Positions 52,830 to 62,900 of a stretch of 64,000 bases of DNA are shown here, in pieces. Below the pieces are notes generated by a model, which worked only from the letters and a program-made list of their open reading frames with translations, was not told where the DNA came from and did no database searches. Made by a program: the position numbers and the translations under genes. The number at the start of each line of letters is the position of its first letter. Within the stretch, counting starts at the first letter, position 1. This DNA is from PHAA01 sp022706565 (GTDB lineage Bacteria > Bacillota > Syntrophomonadia > Syntrophomonadales > Syntrophomonadaceae): contig JAXGLD010000004.1 in NCBI GenBank assembly GCA_040769385.1, positions 318,855-382,854 of the forward strand, given 5' to 3'.

Positions 52830-53912
52830 TCAGAAGATGCATTTACCATACTCGCTTGCCCTGGCCACCGCAGACAACGGGAGGGATTTCTCCTCCTTAT
52901 TATGTTGAACCACCAGTTCGCCCTCGGACATGCTCATAATGCGGCAATCCTCCCATATCTGCACACCGCTCTCACCCACCACTTCGATGGAACACCTTTT
53001 GCGGTTCTTAATATAATCAAGCACGTTGCCCGGGCCTTCATCATAGGAGCATTCCAATTCGGTGGAGTACAGGTCTTTATCCCGCGAGTTTTCCAGATCT
53101 GCAAACCACTCCTGGTCCATCCCTATCTGTTCCGCCACATCCATTATCCGTGTCCTTGCATAATCGGACAGTTCGCTCCAGATATTGGACGCCAGTTTCA
53201 TCGCATAGGCGTGGTAAACCTTGTCGGCCGCCATCCCCCGCAAACCCTGTAGGAGCACCACCACCTGGGTTAGGTTGGGGACCAGGAACAGGGGATGGAT
53301 GGAATTAAACAAACCGCTGCGGCCATTGACATCCCTCCGGCTGATACTCAGCCGCTGGCCCAGGATACTGATGCCGTCCTCCAGTTCGCTCATATCCTCG
53401 CTTATAGTCTTCTCACTCAACCACAGCTTCCCGGCGATCTCGGCGGCATTGTACCTGTTCTCATGCAGACTCTTCACTATATACATCTGGCGGTCGAAGG
53501 CGGAATTGAACAAAGGCGGGAATTCCACCTCAACCTGCACCCCATAAGACTTCCTCAGGAACGCTGTGTATTGTTGATAGATTTTGATGGCATTGTTCTT
53601 GTCCCGTGTGTAGCTGCTTTCAGAGTCATGTATGGCTGCCGGCAGCATGTCCCGGACTGCCGTGTCTTCGATGTCTTTGCCGAGTAATCCCGACAGCGCG
53701 GGCTGGGATAGGAAGATATAAGCGGCACTGGCGGTCTTCCCATCTGATGCTCCACCCTTTAGGAGATTGGCCGCACTCGTCCTGCTTTTACCGGCGATAA
53801 ATTGAGTCTTAAGGAATTGGTCGACAGTCTCGGCCAAGGTAACACCCATGTTAATCATCTCTTTCGCTAAGATGGTGGCAACAGTCTTGTATCTATACCT
53901 ACATTCGGCCAT
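52830..53912 (-). CDS. HTH transcriptional regulator, 360 aa
   Basis: A DNA-binding HTH lies near residues 140-195 (RQMYIVKSLHENRYNAAEIAGKLWLSEKTISEDMSELE, DeoR/WYL type), with a ~130-residue helical N-terminus before it. The C-terminal third has a beta-rich region (CSIEVVGESGVQIWED) like a small ligand or WYL-type domain, but the W-Y-L motif itself is not visible. The start is ATG at 53912 with AAGGA upstream. It probably controls the neighbouring GGCT or GIY-YIG genes on the same strand. Confidence 0.75.
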   Translation of the reverse strand: MAECRYRYKTVATILAKEMINMGVTLAETVDQFLKTQFIAGKSRTSAANLLKGGASDGKTASAAYIFLSQPALSGLLGKDIEDTAVRDMLPAAIHDSESSYTRDKNNAIKIYQQYTAFLRKSYGVQVEVEFPPLFNSAFDRQMYIVKSLHENRYNAAEIAGKLWLSEKTISEDMSELEDGISILGQRLSISRRDVNGRSGLFNSIHPLFLVPNLTQVVVLLQGLRGMAADKVYHAYAMKLASNIWSELSDYARTRIMDVAEQIGMDQEWFADLENSRDKDLYSTELECSYDEGPGNVLDYIKNRKRCSIEVVGESGVQIWEDCRIMSMSEGELVVQHNKEEKSLPLSAVARASEYGKCIF

Positions 53913-53963
53913 TGAATCCTTATATGCCCCGTCATATAAATTTCTATATGTTGAGACATTATC

Positions 53964-54776
53964 TTAATTATTGTTGTACCCATACTCTTTTGACAATAAG
54001 ACCTCTTTCCAAAACTGCTCCCTCTGAACAATCATGTCTTCTGCGATATTCATCCCGGCAATCTCCAATATCGAAAACTTGAAATTCGTTGCGTGCTCCA
54101 TTCCCTGATCTTCTATGAGATCCTTCAAACCTACATTGCTGCCATGTCCGTTGTTGATGTAACTGGACCACCGACTCCATATCCTATCCTCACCGGTGGC
54201 GCTGCCAACATATTGTTTGCCGTTGCTCTTATCAACAATCAGGTATACACCTTTCATAATCGAAAGTGCATTTTTCCAAGTAGGTTCTTCGGTTTTTATT
54301 ATCGTCTTCAGATCTTCATAACCGATGTTGACGCTGTTATAACCGGGAAACGGCTCGATCATTGAAGGTTTCTCCAGAATCTCGGAAACAATCAAACTGG
54401 AATCACATGTTTCCAACAACGGGTAAGACTGCCTGAACGGCTTCTTATATTTAATTACCATCCTCGCTATCAAATCGGTATGAATGTCCAATAACTCCGT
54501 ATCGTAGTAATATTTATGTCCCCGCTTTTCACACCCGTTGCTTCTATATATTCCTCCAAACAACCAATGATCGGGCCGAAAATATATCAATGAAAGAATA
54601 TAGTCGCGTTCGAAATTTTTCTTGCTCTGGCGTTCCTGCCACTGTTTGAAGGTACCCTGCCTGTATGCGGCCAAGGGTTCGGTCTTGAAGTTGGATTTAT
54701 CGCCAATAGCAAAATGGATTTTGTATTTACCTGTTTGGCTGGTATCTATCCCTAATACGGAAGTTAGTGTAAGCAT
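53964..54776 (-). CDS. GIY-YIG nuclease family protein, 270 aa
   Basis: The C-terminal third carries a standard GIY-YIG domain: GVYLIVDKSNGKQYVGSATG, an Arg in RIWSRW, and the later Glu in VQREQFWKEVLLS that binds metal. The N-terminal ~170 residues are unknown (LTSVLGIDTSQTGKYKIHFA, RQSKKNFERDYILSLIYF). Proteins of this size with the GIY-YIG domain at the C-terminus are common in defence islands. The start is ATG at 54776 after GGGGAGGGG; a longer frame to 54833 is less likely. It lies 51 bases before the HTH gene. Confidence 0.85.
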   Translation of the reverse strand: MLTLTSVLGIDTSQTGKYKIHFAIGDKSNFKTEPLAAYRQGTFKQWQERQSKKNFERDYILSLIYFRPDHWLFGGIYRSNGCEKRGHKYYYDTELLDIHTDLIARMVIKYKKPFRQSYPLLETCDSSLIVSEILEKPSMIEPFPGYNSVNIGYEDLKTIIKTEEPTWKNALSIMKGVYLIVDKSNGKQYVGSATGEDRIWSRWSSYINNGHGSNVGLKDLIEDQGMEHATNFKFSILEIAGMNIAEDMIVQREQFWKEVLLSKEYGYNNN

Positions 54777-54895
54777 GAAGGCCCCTCCCCAATGTTTAGA
54801 ATTATCCAACACTCCTTTCCAGATCCTCCTCACATCAATAAGGAAAGGTTGAGCTTATCTATCCATTTTTTTTGGAATCCAATACCTCGATATGA

Positions 54896-55510
54896 TCAAT
54901 AAAACTCAACAACGACATCATTATAGCCAAAGGATTTTAGAAAGGAGATCACCAGGGATTTCGTCCGCATATCTGCTTCTTCCAAAAATCCCTGGCTGAT
55001 TTTTTCTTCCTGAAGTGCTTTTTTGCTAGCATTTACCTCATCCATAATGGTTTGGGTAGGGTAGTTGGAAAGGATACTGCCTTTTATATCTTCAACCTTC
55101 ATATTTTCAGTTTCCACCACATTATCAAGTATGCGAGCTCTCGGAACCCTTACTTTACACTGTTGGGCTGTTTCATTGTACAAGATTTCCACCTTGGCCA
55201 GATCTGTCCCTGCCTTAAGATAACCAGTATAATCAATGAGCTTTATCGTTTCGGAGAAATTGACATCGCTGACAACCGGAAGTGATAGGCTTCTTTCCGT
55301 GCGGCTTACTATTACATTCCTATAATCATACCTGAGTGTAGCCCATTCCGAGAGTTCCACCAATTTATCCTGCACTAAAGATACTTGTGAGCTTTTGTTC
55401 GTTGCCACGGAAACTGAATCGGGTTTAGCATATTTCTGGCTTACAGCAATACCAACCCCAAAAGCTATCAAGAGAATTCCTACGAATACGGCAAATTTCT
55501 TAATCCCCAT
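54896..55510 (-). CDS. DUF4230 membrane-anchored protein
   Basis: The 204-aa protein has one N-terminal membrane segment (about residues 6-24, FAVFVGILLIAFGVGIAV). It is followed by LVELSEWATLRYDYRNV and TIKLIDYTGYLKAGTDLAKVEI, the pattern of DUF4230. It is therefore tethered to the membrane with the bulk outside or periplasm-facing. The function is unknown. The start is ATG at 55510, with a weakly purine-rich region upstream. It ends the block before the 37-base repeat. Confidence 0.85.
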   Translation of the reverse strand: MGIKKFAVFVGILLIAFGVGIAVSQKYAKPDSVSVATNKSSQVSLVQDKLVELSEWATLRYDYRNVIVSRTERSLSLPVVSDVNFSETIKLIDYTGYLKAGTDLAKVEILYNETAQQCKVRVPRARILDNVVETENMKVEDIKGSILSNYPTQTIMDEVNASKKALQEEKISQGFLEEADMRTKSLVISFLKSFGYNDVVVEFY

Positions 55511-55603
55511 AATTGATTCCCCCTCCTATGCTTACCCTTATATTAATCAATTCGAATATTATGCTTCTCAATTCGTCATTTCCCTCAAATATCTCTTCTT
55601 ATG

Positions 55604-55640
55604 GCCAGATATTCTACAAAATGTGAGCATTTACCTTTTT
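55604..55640. repeat. 37-base direct repeat, copy 2
   Basis: The partner of 50976-51012, with one mismatch. It is followed after about 70 bases by the second copy of the 56-base repeat. Confidence 0.85.
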
Positions 55641-55641
55641 A

Positions 55642-55854
55642 TTGGATCTACATATCCAGGGCACGCCTTTCGTAGAGGCGCTCTTTCTTTGGTTGGCACG
55701 TCACCGCCTTCAATATAGGAAAAAAGTCGTAATATTTTTCCTATATCGTTTTTACATAGGAAAAATCAAGCCTGAAGTAGAGTCCACGACTGCTGATATC
55801 AGACAAAAACTTGGATTTGATGACCAACCTGGAGAAATACATAACGACTGTTGA
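55642..55854 (+). pseudogene. short open frame spanning the 56-base repeat, probable relic
   Basis: The frame reads GTPFVEALFLWLARHRLQYRKK, then YRFYIGKIKPEVE. The middle part is encoded by the 56-base repeat. The same peptide (YRKKVVIFFL-type) is found without a start at 24.1 kb. No family is recognised, and there is no good ribosome binding site. It is truncated by the IS at 55857. Confidence 0.3.
55713..55768. repeat. 56-base dispersed repeat, copy 2
   Basis: The partner of 24134-24189 (54/56). It has ATAGGAAAAA and TTTTTCCTAT as inverted arms and a third box 41 bases downstream of the first. The architecture of two opposed boxes plus one direct box resembles a recombinase or regulator site. 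Confidence 0.8.
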
Positions 55855-55856
55855 TC

Positions 55857-57387
55857 GAGACTTTTGCATATTCGCAAGCCCAGTAGTACTGGGATTTCCG
55901 GGGTATAAAAAAAGGACTTCACCCCCATTTTCCCGAAATTCATAAGTGACAAAACCAACGAAGACGGGGAGAGTGAAGTCACTTATGAATATTCGACAGG
56001 GCTGCGTGTTTACCTTCGAAGATGCACTAAAAATGCAACCAAAATCTAGACTCGAGAATATTATTGACACCCTCGATTTGAGCATTGTTCTTGCTCAACT
56101 GGATAAACCCGACAAGAGTGTCTGTGGCCCCAAACCCTACCCAGTTCATGCAATGTTGAACGCATTGGTTGCTATGCGCCTGGAAAACATGAACGGGTTT
56201 ACTCAACTCGTTGAGCGACTGACGCATGATCCTTACCTCAGATATGTTTGTGGTTTTGAACCCTTTGGCTCGGCCCCCAGTATATCTTGCTTCAGCCGTT
56301 TTTACGCCCGGCTAGCCAAGTCCGGTTGTCTGGAAAGTTTGTTTGTATCGTTGGTTAAACAAGCTGAGAATATGGGGCTTCTTGATCTTTCGACGGTAGC
56401 CATTGATGCTACCAAGGTTGATGCCTACGAAAAGTCGATTCCCCGCAAGAAGGTGGTCCAGGATGGCAAATCCGCTGACTGGGGAATCAAGCGCGACACT
56501 AACGGCAATTCCATCAAGTGGTTTGGCTACAAGGTTCATGCTGTCTCCGATGTAAAGTCCGGGCTTCCTGTAGCCCTTAAGATAACTCCCGCTAACACCC
56601 ATGATTCGGAAGTCGTTACGGATTTATTGACGCAATGCACCAACAACATCCAGTCCCATGTCAGCTACTACACCATGGATGCCGCGTATGACCAGCACGG
56701 CATCTATGAACTGATCCGGGATAAGTACCATGCACAGGCTATCATTCCGCTCAACAAGCGCGGTGCCAAACAACCCCCGGCGGGATTTGACTGGGATGGA
56801 ACCCCTATCTGTTCGACCGGTCAGCGGATGGTATATTGGGGCTCCAGTAAGGGCGTAAACAAGTTCCGATGTCCCCACATCTTGGGCAAATGCAATTGCC
56901 CGTTCGGCTCTGCCTGGTGTTCTGATAGCAATTATGGAATGGTGGTGAAGACCAGCGTCCGCAAAGATCCAAGGCTATTTACCGCGCCCCACCGGGACAC
57001 GGAGAATTGGCATAAGATCTACAACCAGCGCACCTATTCGGAGCGCTTGTTCAGTCGCCTAAAGGAGAACTTGGGCTTGGAAACGGGCCTAAGGGTGGGG
57101 AAACACGAAAAAGTAACAGCCCACGTATACCTATGTGCGGTGACCATGTTTGCTGCTGTGATAGCGGTCAACAAGAACAACAAGCCGAAAGTCCTAGCTG
57201 CATAGCTGATTGATAGAATTTTGAAAGAACAATCCCATGAAAGGGGGGAGTCTGCCCTCTTAGCGGGAACATCGTTATACTAGGCTTTATTGGCCACTAT
57301 ACCTAGAACCAGATGGTGCCAGCACTGGCCAACACTACTGCTGTTTGTTTTTGGCCAAGCTAATTTTTTGAATTATGCAAAAGTCTC
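55857..57387 (+). mobile_element. IS5/IS1182-type insertion sequence, complete
   Basis: About 1.53 kb bounded by inverted repeats GAGACTTTTGCATA (55857-55870) and TATGCAAAAGTCTC (57374-57387), with one intact transposase gene (55985-57205). The outer flanks (ATC and ATA) give no clear target duplication. It sits between the DUF4230 block and the type I restriction genes, a typical boundary of island modules. Confidence 0.88.
55985..57205 (+). CDS. IS5/IS1182-type DDE transposase
   Basis: The 406-aa protein has an N-terminal DNA-binding helical region (PYPVHAMLNALVAMRLENM) and a DDE core: AIDATKVDAYEK, then YTMDAAYDQHGIYELI, and QRTYSERLFSRLKENLGLE with the C-terminal Glu. A Cys cluster (FRCPHILGKCNCPF) lies before the last motif. 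The start chosen is ATG at 55985; an in-frame GTG at 55946 exists. It looks intact and probably active. Family naming is by resemblance. Confidence 0.88.
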   Translation: MNIRQGCVFTFEDALKMQPKSRLENIIDTLDLSIVLAQLDKPDKSVCGPKPYPVHAMLNALVAMRLENMNGFTQLVERLTHDPYLRYVCGFEPFGSAPSISCFSRFYARLAKSGCLESLFVSLVKQAENMGLLDLSTVAIDATKVDAYEKSIPRKKVVQDGKSADWGIKRDTNGNSIKWFGYKVHAVSDVKSGLPVALKITPANTHDSEVVTDLLTQCTNNIQSHVSYYTMDAAYDQHGIYELIRDKYHAQAIIPLNKRGAKQPPAGFDWDGTPICSTGQRMVYWGSSKGVNKFRCPHILGKCNCPFGSAWCSDSNYGMVVKTSVRKDPRLFTAPHRDTENWHKIYNQRTYSERLFSRLKENLGLETGLRVGKHEKVTAHVYLCAVTMFAAVIAVNKNNKPKVLAA

Positions 57388-57400
57388 ATATAATTAGGTA

Positions 57401-57577
57401 ATGTTTGGAAATGATGTAATTGCTGTGGCTGTTAGCTATAAGAAGTTATGGAAACTGCTCATCGACAGGGACATGAAGAAAAAAGACTGGTTGGCAGCAG
57501 CTGGAATCAGCCAGTCTTCGCTGTCCAAGATGAGCGGGAATGAAAATGTCAATACAGATATATTAGTCAAAGTGTGA
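57401..57577 (+). pseudogene. XRE-type regulator truncated by a nonsense codon
   Basis: The frame reads VSYKKLWKLLIDRDMKKKDWLAAAGISQSSLSKM and ends DILVKV before TGA at 57575-57577. The normal family continues with a Cys codon (KVC…), so one base change makes the stop, and the final helix is lost. Such small Cro/C1-type regulators often precede type I restriction genes and control them. It begins 14 bases after the IS end. Starts at ATG 57401 or the internal GTG near 57425 are possible. Confidence 0.7.
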
Positions 57578-57597
57578 AAGGCATGGAGGTTATATCA

Positions 57598-59946
57598 ATG
57601 AGTCTAAGTGCTAATATCAGTGAAAAAGCCGCTCTTATCTGGGCAATTGCAGATAAATTGACCGGAGTCTATAAACCCCACGAATACGGCGAGGTCATTC
57701 TGCCACTAACAGTCATCCGCCGTTTTGACAGCATCCTTTCCGATACCAAGGATGCTGTTCTGGAAAAATACGCAAGTGTGAAAAATATTCCCATGCGTGA
57801 TATCCTGCTCCGCAAGGCGTCTGGTCATGCTTTTTACAACACCAGCAAGTACACTTTTGAGAAATTGCTGGATGACCCGGACAATATTGAAGCCAATTTC
57901 CGTGACTATCTGAACGGCTTCTCCGAAAATGTACAGGATATTATCGTAAAGTTTAAGTTTGATGGGCATATCACTACAATGGCAAACAAGGGAATCCTAT
58001 ATATTGTGATAAAAGAGTTCATGTCTTCTAAAGCCAATCTGCATCCAGAAGAGATTTCTAATCTAGAAATGGGCTATATTTTCGAAGAAATCATCCGAAA
58101 ATTTTCTGAGTCTCATAACGAGGATGCTGGACAGCACTATACGCCTCGAGAGGTTATTCGGCTAATGGTTAACATTCTATTCTACGATGATAACGATATT
58201 CTTTCTGGAAGTAATGTTGCAAAAACTATTTATGATCCTGCTTGCGGCACAGGGGGTATGCTTACTGTGGCCGAGGAATATTTGCACGAACTAAATGCAG
58301 CCACAGAACTCATGGCCTTTGGACAAGAAATTAATGACCAGACCTTTGCTATCTGCAAAGCGGATATGCTTATCAAGGGCAACAATGCTGATTTCATCAA
58401 GGAAGGTAACACACTCTCCAGTGATCAGTTCGAAGGGCAGACTTTCGACTACATCATTTCAAATCCACCATTCGGTAGAGAATGGCGAAATGAACAAGTT
58501 GCTGTTGAAAAAGAAGCAAAACGTGGCTTTGCTGGGCGGTTTGGACCGGGTCTGCCCGGAGTAAAAGATGGGCAAATGCTATTCCTCATGGCTGCTCTGG
58601 CAAAAATGAAAGATATTTCTGAAGGTGGGGGACGAGTGGCAATCATTCAAGATGGTTCACCTTTATATACAGGTGATGCCGAAAGTGGTCCCTCTAATAT
58701 CAGAAAATACATTATTGAGAATGATTTACTTGAAGCCATTATTGCATTGCCAACAGGCATCTTTTATAACACGGCATTAGGAACCTTCATTTGGGTACTT
58801 TCGAATAGAAAATCTCCTCGAAGAAAAGGTAAAGTACAACTTATTGATGCAAGAGATTTGTTTGTAAGAAGGGATAAGCCACTTGGTGATAAGAAAAATG
58901 ACGTAACGGAGGAACAAATAGCCGAAATCACTTCATTATATGGGGACTTTGTTGAAAGTCCTTTAAGCCGTATATGTGATAATACAGAATTCGGATATTA
59001 TAAAGTCGTTGTAGAACATCCACAATTGGAAAAAGACGGAACACCAGTAATACAAAAAGGGAGATATGTGCCAGATGTAAGTCAACGTGATACTGAGATT
59101 ATTCCTATATCAGAAGATATTAATGAATATTTTGAAAGAGAAGTTCGTCCTTATTCTCCAAACGCATGGCTTGACACAAAAAAGAAAAAAATAGGTTACG
59201 AAATTCCTTTTACCCGTATCTTCTATCGATTTATTCCGCCTCAGCCCTCCAATGAAATATTAGAAAAGCTGAACTCGTTGGAAAGACAGCGTGAATTGCT
59301 CATACAAACTATAGTATCACAAGGGGCTGAGACTAATATTGATAGTACATTTTATAGCGGAGTCGATTGGATTGGTAGAATACCAAAATCATGGAAAGTC
59401 GAAAAAATTGGTCAGCATTATATAAACAGAAGCGAAAAAGTGAGTGACAGTGATTTTAAACCGCTTTCTGTTACAAAGAATGGAATTCTACCTCAACTTG
59501 ATTCAGTTGTCAAAACATCGGCAAACGATAGCCGGAAACTGGTCAAAAAGGGTGATTTTGTAATCAACTCTCGTTCAGACCGTAAACAATCCAGTGGTTT
59601 AGCTTATATGGATGGTTCTGTGTCATTAATAAACATTGTATTAAAACCAGGCGAGAGTAAAGAAATACTTCCGGATTTCACCAAATATCTATTGAAGAAT
59701 TATGGATTTGCAGAAGAATTCTACAGGTGGGGCAATGGAATAGCATCAGATTTATGGTCTACAAAATGGGATTTAATGAAAAAAATACCTATACCGATTC
59801 CAACTGTAGAAACGCAGAAACGCATAATTTCTGAGTTGGATGAACTCGAAGAACTTGTTACCTTACAAAATGAAATACGAGATACTCTACTGCAATATAG
59901 AGAAGCCTTAATCTATGAATTAGTGACTGGCAAAAGGGAGGTGTAA
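57598..59946 (+). CDS. hsdM: type I restriction-modification HsdM-HsdS fusion
   Basis: The 782-aa protein has an N-terminal HsdM: helical part, then DPACGTGG (SAM-binding motif I, near 213) and NPPFG (catalytic motif IV, near 288), then IVALP-type helices. From ~585 a single HsdS unit follows: DWIGRIPKSWKVEKI, one target-recognition domain, and a conserved helix ending IPIPIPTVETQKRIISELDELE. Natural HsdS has two recognition domains; here only one is fused, so two copies probably pair to recognise a bipartite, possibly palindromic site. It methylates adenine. The start is ATG at 57598 with GGAGGT seven bases before. The region is AT-richer than the rest. Confidence 0.9.
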   Translation: MSLSANISEKAALIWAIADKLTGVYKPHEYGEVILPLTVIRRFDSILSDTKDAVLEKYASVKNIPMRDILLRKASGHAFYNTSKYTFEKLLDDPDNIEANFRDYLNGFSENVQDIIVKFKFDGHITTMANKGILYIVIKEFMSSKANLHPEEISNLEMGYIFEEIIRKFSESHNEDAGQHYTPREVIRLMVNILFYDDNDILSGSNVAKTIYDPACGTGGMLTVAEEYLHELNAATELMAFGQEINDQTFAICKADMLIKGNNADFIKEGNTLSSDQFEGQTFDYIISNPPFGREWRNEQVAVEKEAKRGFAGRFGPGLPGVKDGQMLFLMAALAKMKDISEGGGRVAIIQDGSPLYTGDAESGPSNIRKYIIENDLLEAIIALPTGIFYNTALGTFIWVLSNRKSPRRKGKVQLIDARDLFVRRDKPLGDKKNDVTEEQIAEITSLYGDFVESPLSRICDNTEFGYYKVVVEHPQLEKDGTPVIQKGRYVPDVSQRDTEIIPISEDINEYFEREVRPYSPNAWLDTKKKKIGYEIPFTRIFYRFIPPQPSNEILEKLNSLERQRELLIQTIVSQGAETNIDSTFYSGVDWIGRIPKSWKVEKIGQHYINRSEKVSDSDFKPLSVTKNGILPQLDSVVKTSANDSRKLVKKGDFVINSRSDRKQSSGLAYMDGSVSLINIVLKPGESKEILPDFTKYLLKNYGFAEEFYRWGNGIASDLWSTKWDLMKKIPIPIPTVETQKRIISELDELEELVTLQNEIRDTLLQYREALIYELVTGKREV

Positions 59947-59949
59947 TCC

Positions 59950-62900
59950 ATGTCAGATTTTGAAGTTAAAGAAAAACGCTTTGAACAGGATATTGAAGAA
60001 TACCTCCTTACCCGCGGAGGCTTTCAAAAGGGTGACCCGAAGGTATTTGACCGAAAGCTGGCATTAGACAAGGGCACTTTTCTATCCTTCATTCAGAACA
60101 GCCAGCCCAAAGCGTGGGAACGCTACCAGAAAATTTACGGCAAGGACAGCGAAAAACAGATGATTGACCGTTTCTGCCGTGAGGTAAAAATGGTAGGCTT
60201 GCTTCGTGTTCTACGGCAGGGCTTCACTGACCGTGGTGTGAAATTTCGGGCGGTGTTCTGGAAACCGGAAACTTCCATTAATGAGACCAGTCACAAGCAA
60301 TATGAAGCAAATATTCTACACTGCACCAGACAATTACATTACTCCCTGTCCAATGAAAACAGCATCGATATTGTTATGTTCCTCAATGGCATCCCCGTAG
60401 TGTCAATGGAATTGAAATGCCAGTTCACCGGGCAGGACACCTCAAATGCAATTGAACAGTACAAATTTGATCGTGCCAGTAAGGATACTATCTTTGCTTT
60501 CAAAGAACGTGTACTAGTGCATTTTGCCGTTGACCTTACCCGTGTATATATGACCACAAGGCTTGAAGGTGATAAGACATGCTTCCTGCCCTTTAATCAA
60601 GGCAGTAACGGAGCCGGAAAAGTCGGTGGCAAGGGCAATCCTATCAATCCAGATGGATATGATACAGCCTATTTGTGGGAGAATGTTCTGTATAAAGACC
60701 GCCTGCTGGAAATCCTGCAAAAGTACCTACATATACAAGCGGAACGGGATGAAATGACTGGCGAAATCAAATCCGAAAGCATGATTTTCCCTCGTTACCA
60801 TCAGCTTGATGTGGTTACTAAGTTGTTGGCAGATGTGAAGAAAAACTGTGCTGGACACAATTATTTGATTCAGCATAGTGCTGGTTCCGGCAAGTCAAAC
60901 TCTATTGCATGGCTTGCCCACCGCCTGACTGGGCTTCATGATGATAAAGATGATAAAATATTTCAGTCGGTCATCATTGTAACAGACCGCCGTGTGCTGG
61001 ACAGCCAGTTGCAAAACACCGTATACCAGTTCGATCATGTCGAGGGTTTGGTACAAAAAATTGATAAAAACGCTCAACAGTTAAAAGCTGCAATTGAAGC
61101 TGGGACAGGCATTATCATTACCACTCTGCAAAAATTCCCGGTTATTTATACGGAAGTGCAATCTGGCAATAAGCGGTTTGCTATTATCGTGGATGAAGCA
61201 CACTCCTCTCAGACAGGTGATGCTGCCAAAAAGCTGAAACGGGCATTAGCTAATACAGAAAAAATCTTGGAAGAATATGCTGAGATGGAGAATGAAGCCG
61301 AAGCTGAACGGAAAGATGATGAGGACAAACTGCTGGATGAACTGGCAGCACAAGGTATACATGATAATATGTCGTTCTTCGCCTTTACAGCCACCCCGAA
61401 AGATAAAACGCTGAATATGTTCGGCTGGCGCGATGAGAACGGCAAATACCATCCGTTCCACATTTACTCTATGCGACAGGCTATCGAGGAAGGTTTCATC
61501 CTTGACGTGCTGAAAAACTATATGACCTATAAAATGTACTACAAAATTGCGAAGGCAATCCCGGATGACCCGGAGTTGGATACAGTTGCCGGGGTAAAAG
61601 CCATCCGCAATTATGAAACCCTTCACCCTCATAATATTTCGCAGAAAACTACAGTCATGTTGGAGCATTTCCGTAGTGTGACCAAGCACAAAATAGGCGG
61701 TAAAGCTAAGGCGATGATTGTGACTCCATCCCGATTACACGCTGTGCGTTATTTGCAGGAGTTTAAGCGACAAATACAGGAAAAGGGATATACGGACTTG
61801 GATGTGCTGGTGGCATTCTCTGGCGAAATTGAGGATGATGGGCAAACCTATACCGAGGAAAAGCTGAACAAGACCAAGAATGGAGAAACCATCAAAGAAA
61901 AGGCTCTGCCGGAGGCATTCCACACAGATGAATTCGGTATGCTGATTGTGGCTGAAAAATACCAAACTGGCTTTGATGAGCCACTATTACACACCATGTT
62001 TGTGGATAAGAAGCTGTCTGGTGTAAAAGCTGTGCAGACCCTTTCTCGTCTAAACCGCACTTTCCGTGGAAAGCAGGACACCTTCGTTTTGGACTTCGTG
62101 AATTCTGCCGAGGACATTAAAAAATCCTTTGAGCCTTATTACGAAGAAACTGTACTGGAAGAGGAAACCAACCCGAATGTAATCTATGACATAAAAAACA
62201 CGCTGGACGAATTCCGTTTATATCAGCAAATGGAAATCGACCGCTTTGCAGAAATCTTCTATTCCAGCAAAGACCAAAGTGCTGGGGACTTGGGTAAGCT
62301 GCAAGGGACGATACAGCCAGCCGTTGACCGCATCAAGGCGCTGGAACCAGAACGGCAGGATTTGTTCAAATCTACATTAGCACGATTCAATCGTATTTAT
62401 GCTTTTATTACACAGGTTTGTAGATTGTTCGATAAAGACATCCACAAATTCAGCGTGTACGCCAAGTTCCTCTTAGCCATGCTTCCAAAAGGTGACAGAG
62501 ACAGAGTTTATGTAGATGATAAGATTCTGCTGGAATATTACCGTCTGGAGAAGGACTTCGAAGGCGGTATCGAACTAGAAAGCACCCCGGAGGGCTTCCG
62601 TCCCATCACTGGTGAAGCGGGGCGGCGAGAAAAGAAGAAAGACCCGCTGACCATCATCATTGATAAAATCAACCAGCGATACGGTACGAATTTTACCGAG
62701 ATGGACAAGGTACTACTGCAAATTGAAAACGACTATGCCACACAGGACAAGTGGCGCACTTATGCACAAAACAATGATCGCAAGACTTTTATGCTCCTAT
62801 TTGAGAAGGACTTCCCAGATATGGCTGCATCACGTTATGACCAAAATGAAGATTTTTTTGTGCGGATGTTTTCCGACCCGGATATGATGAAACAGGTTAT

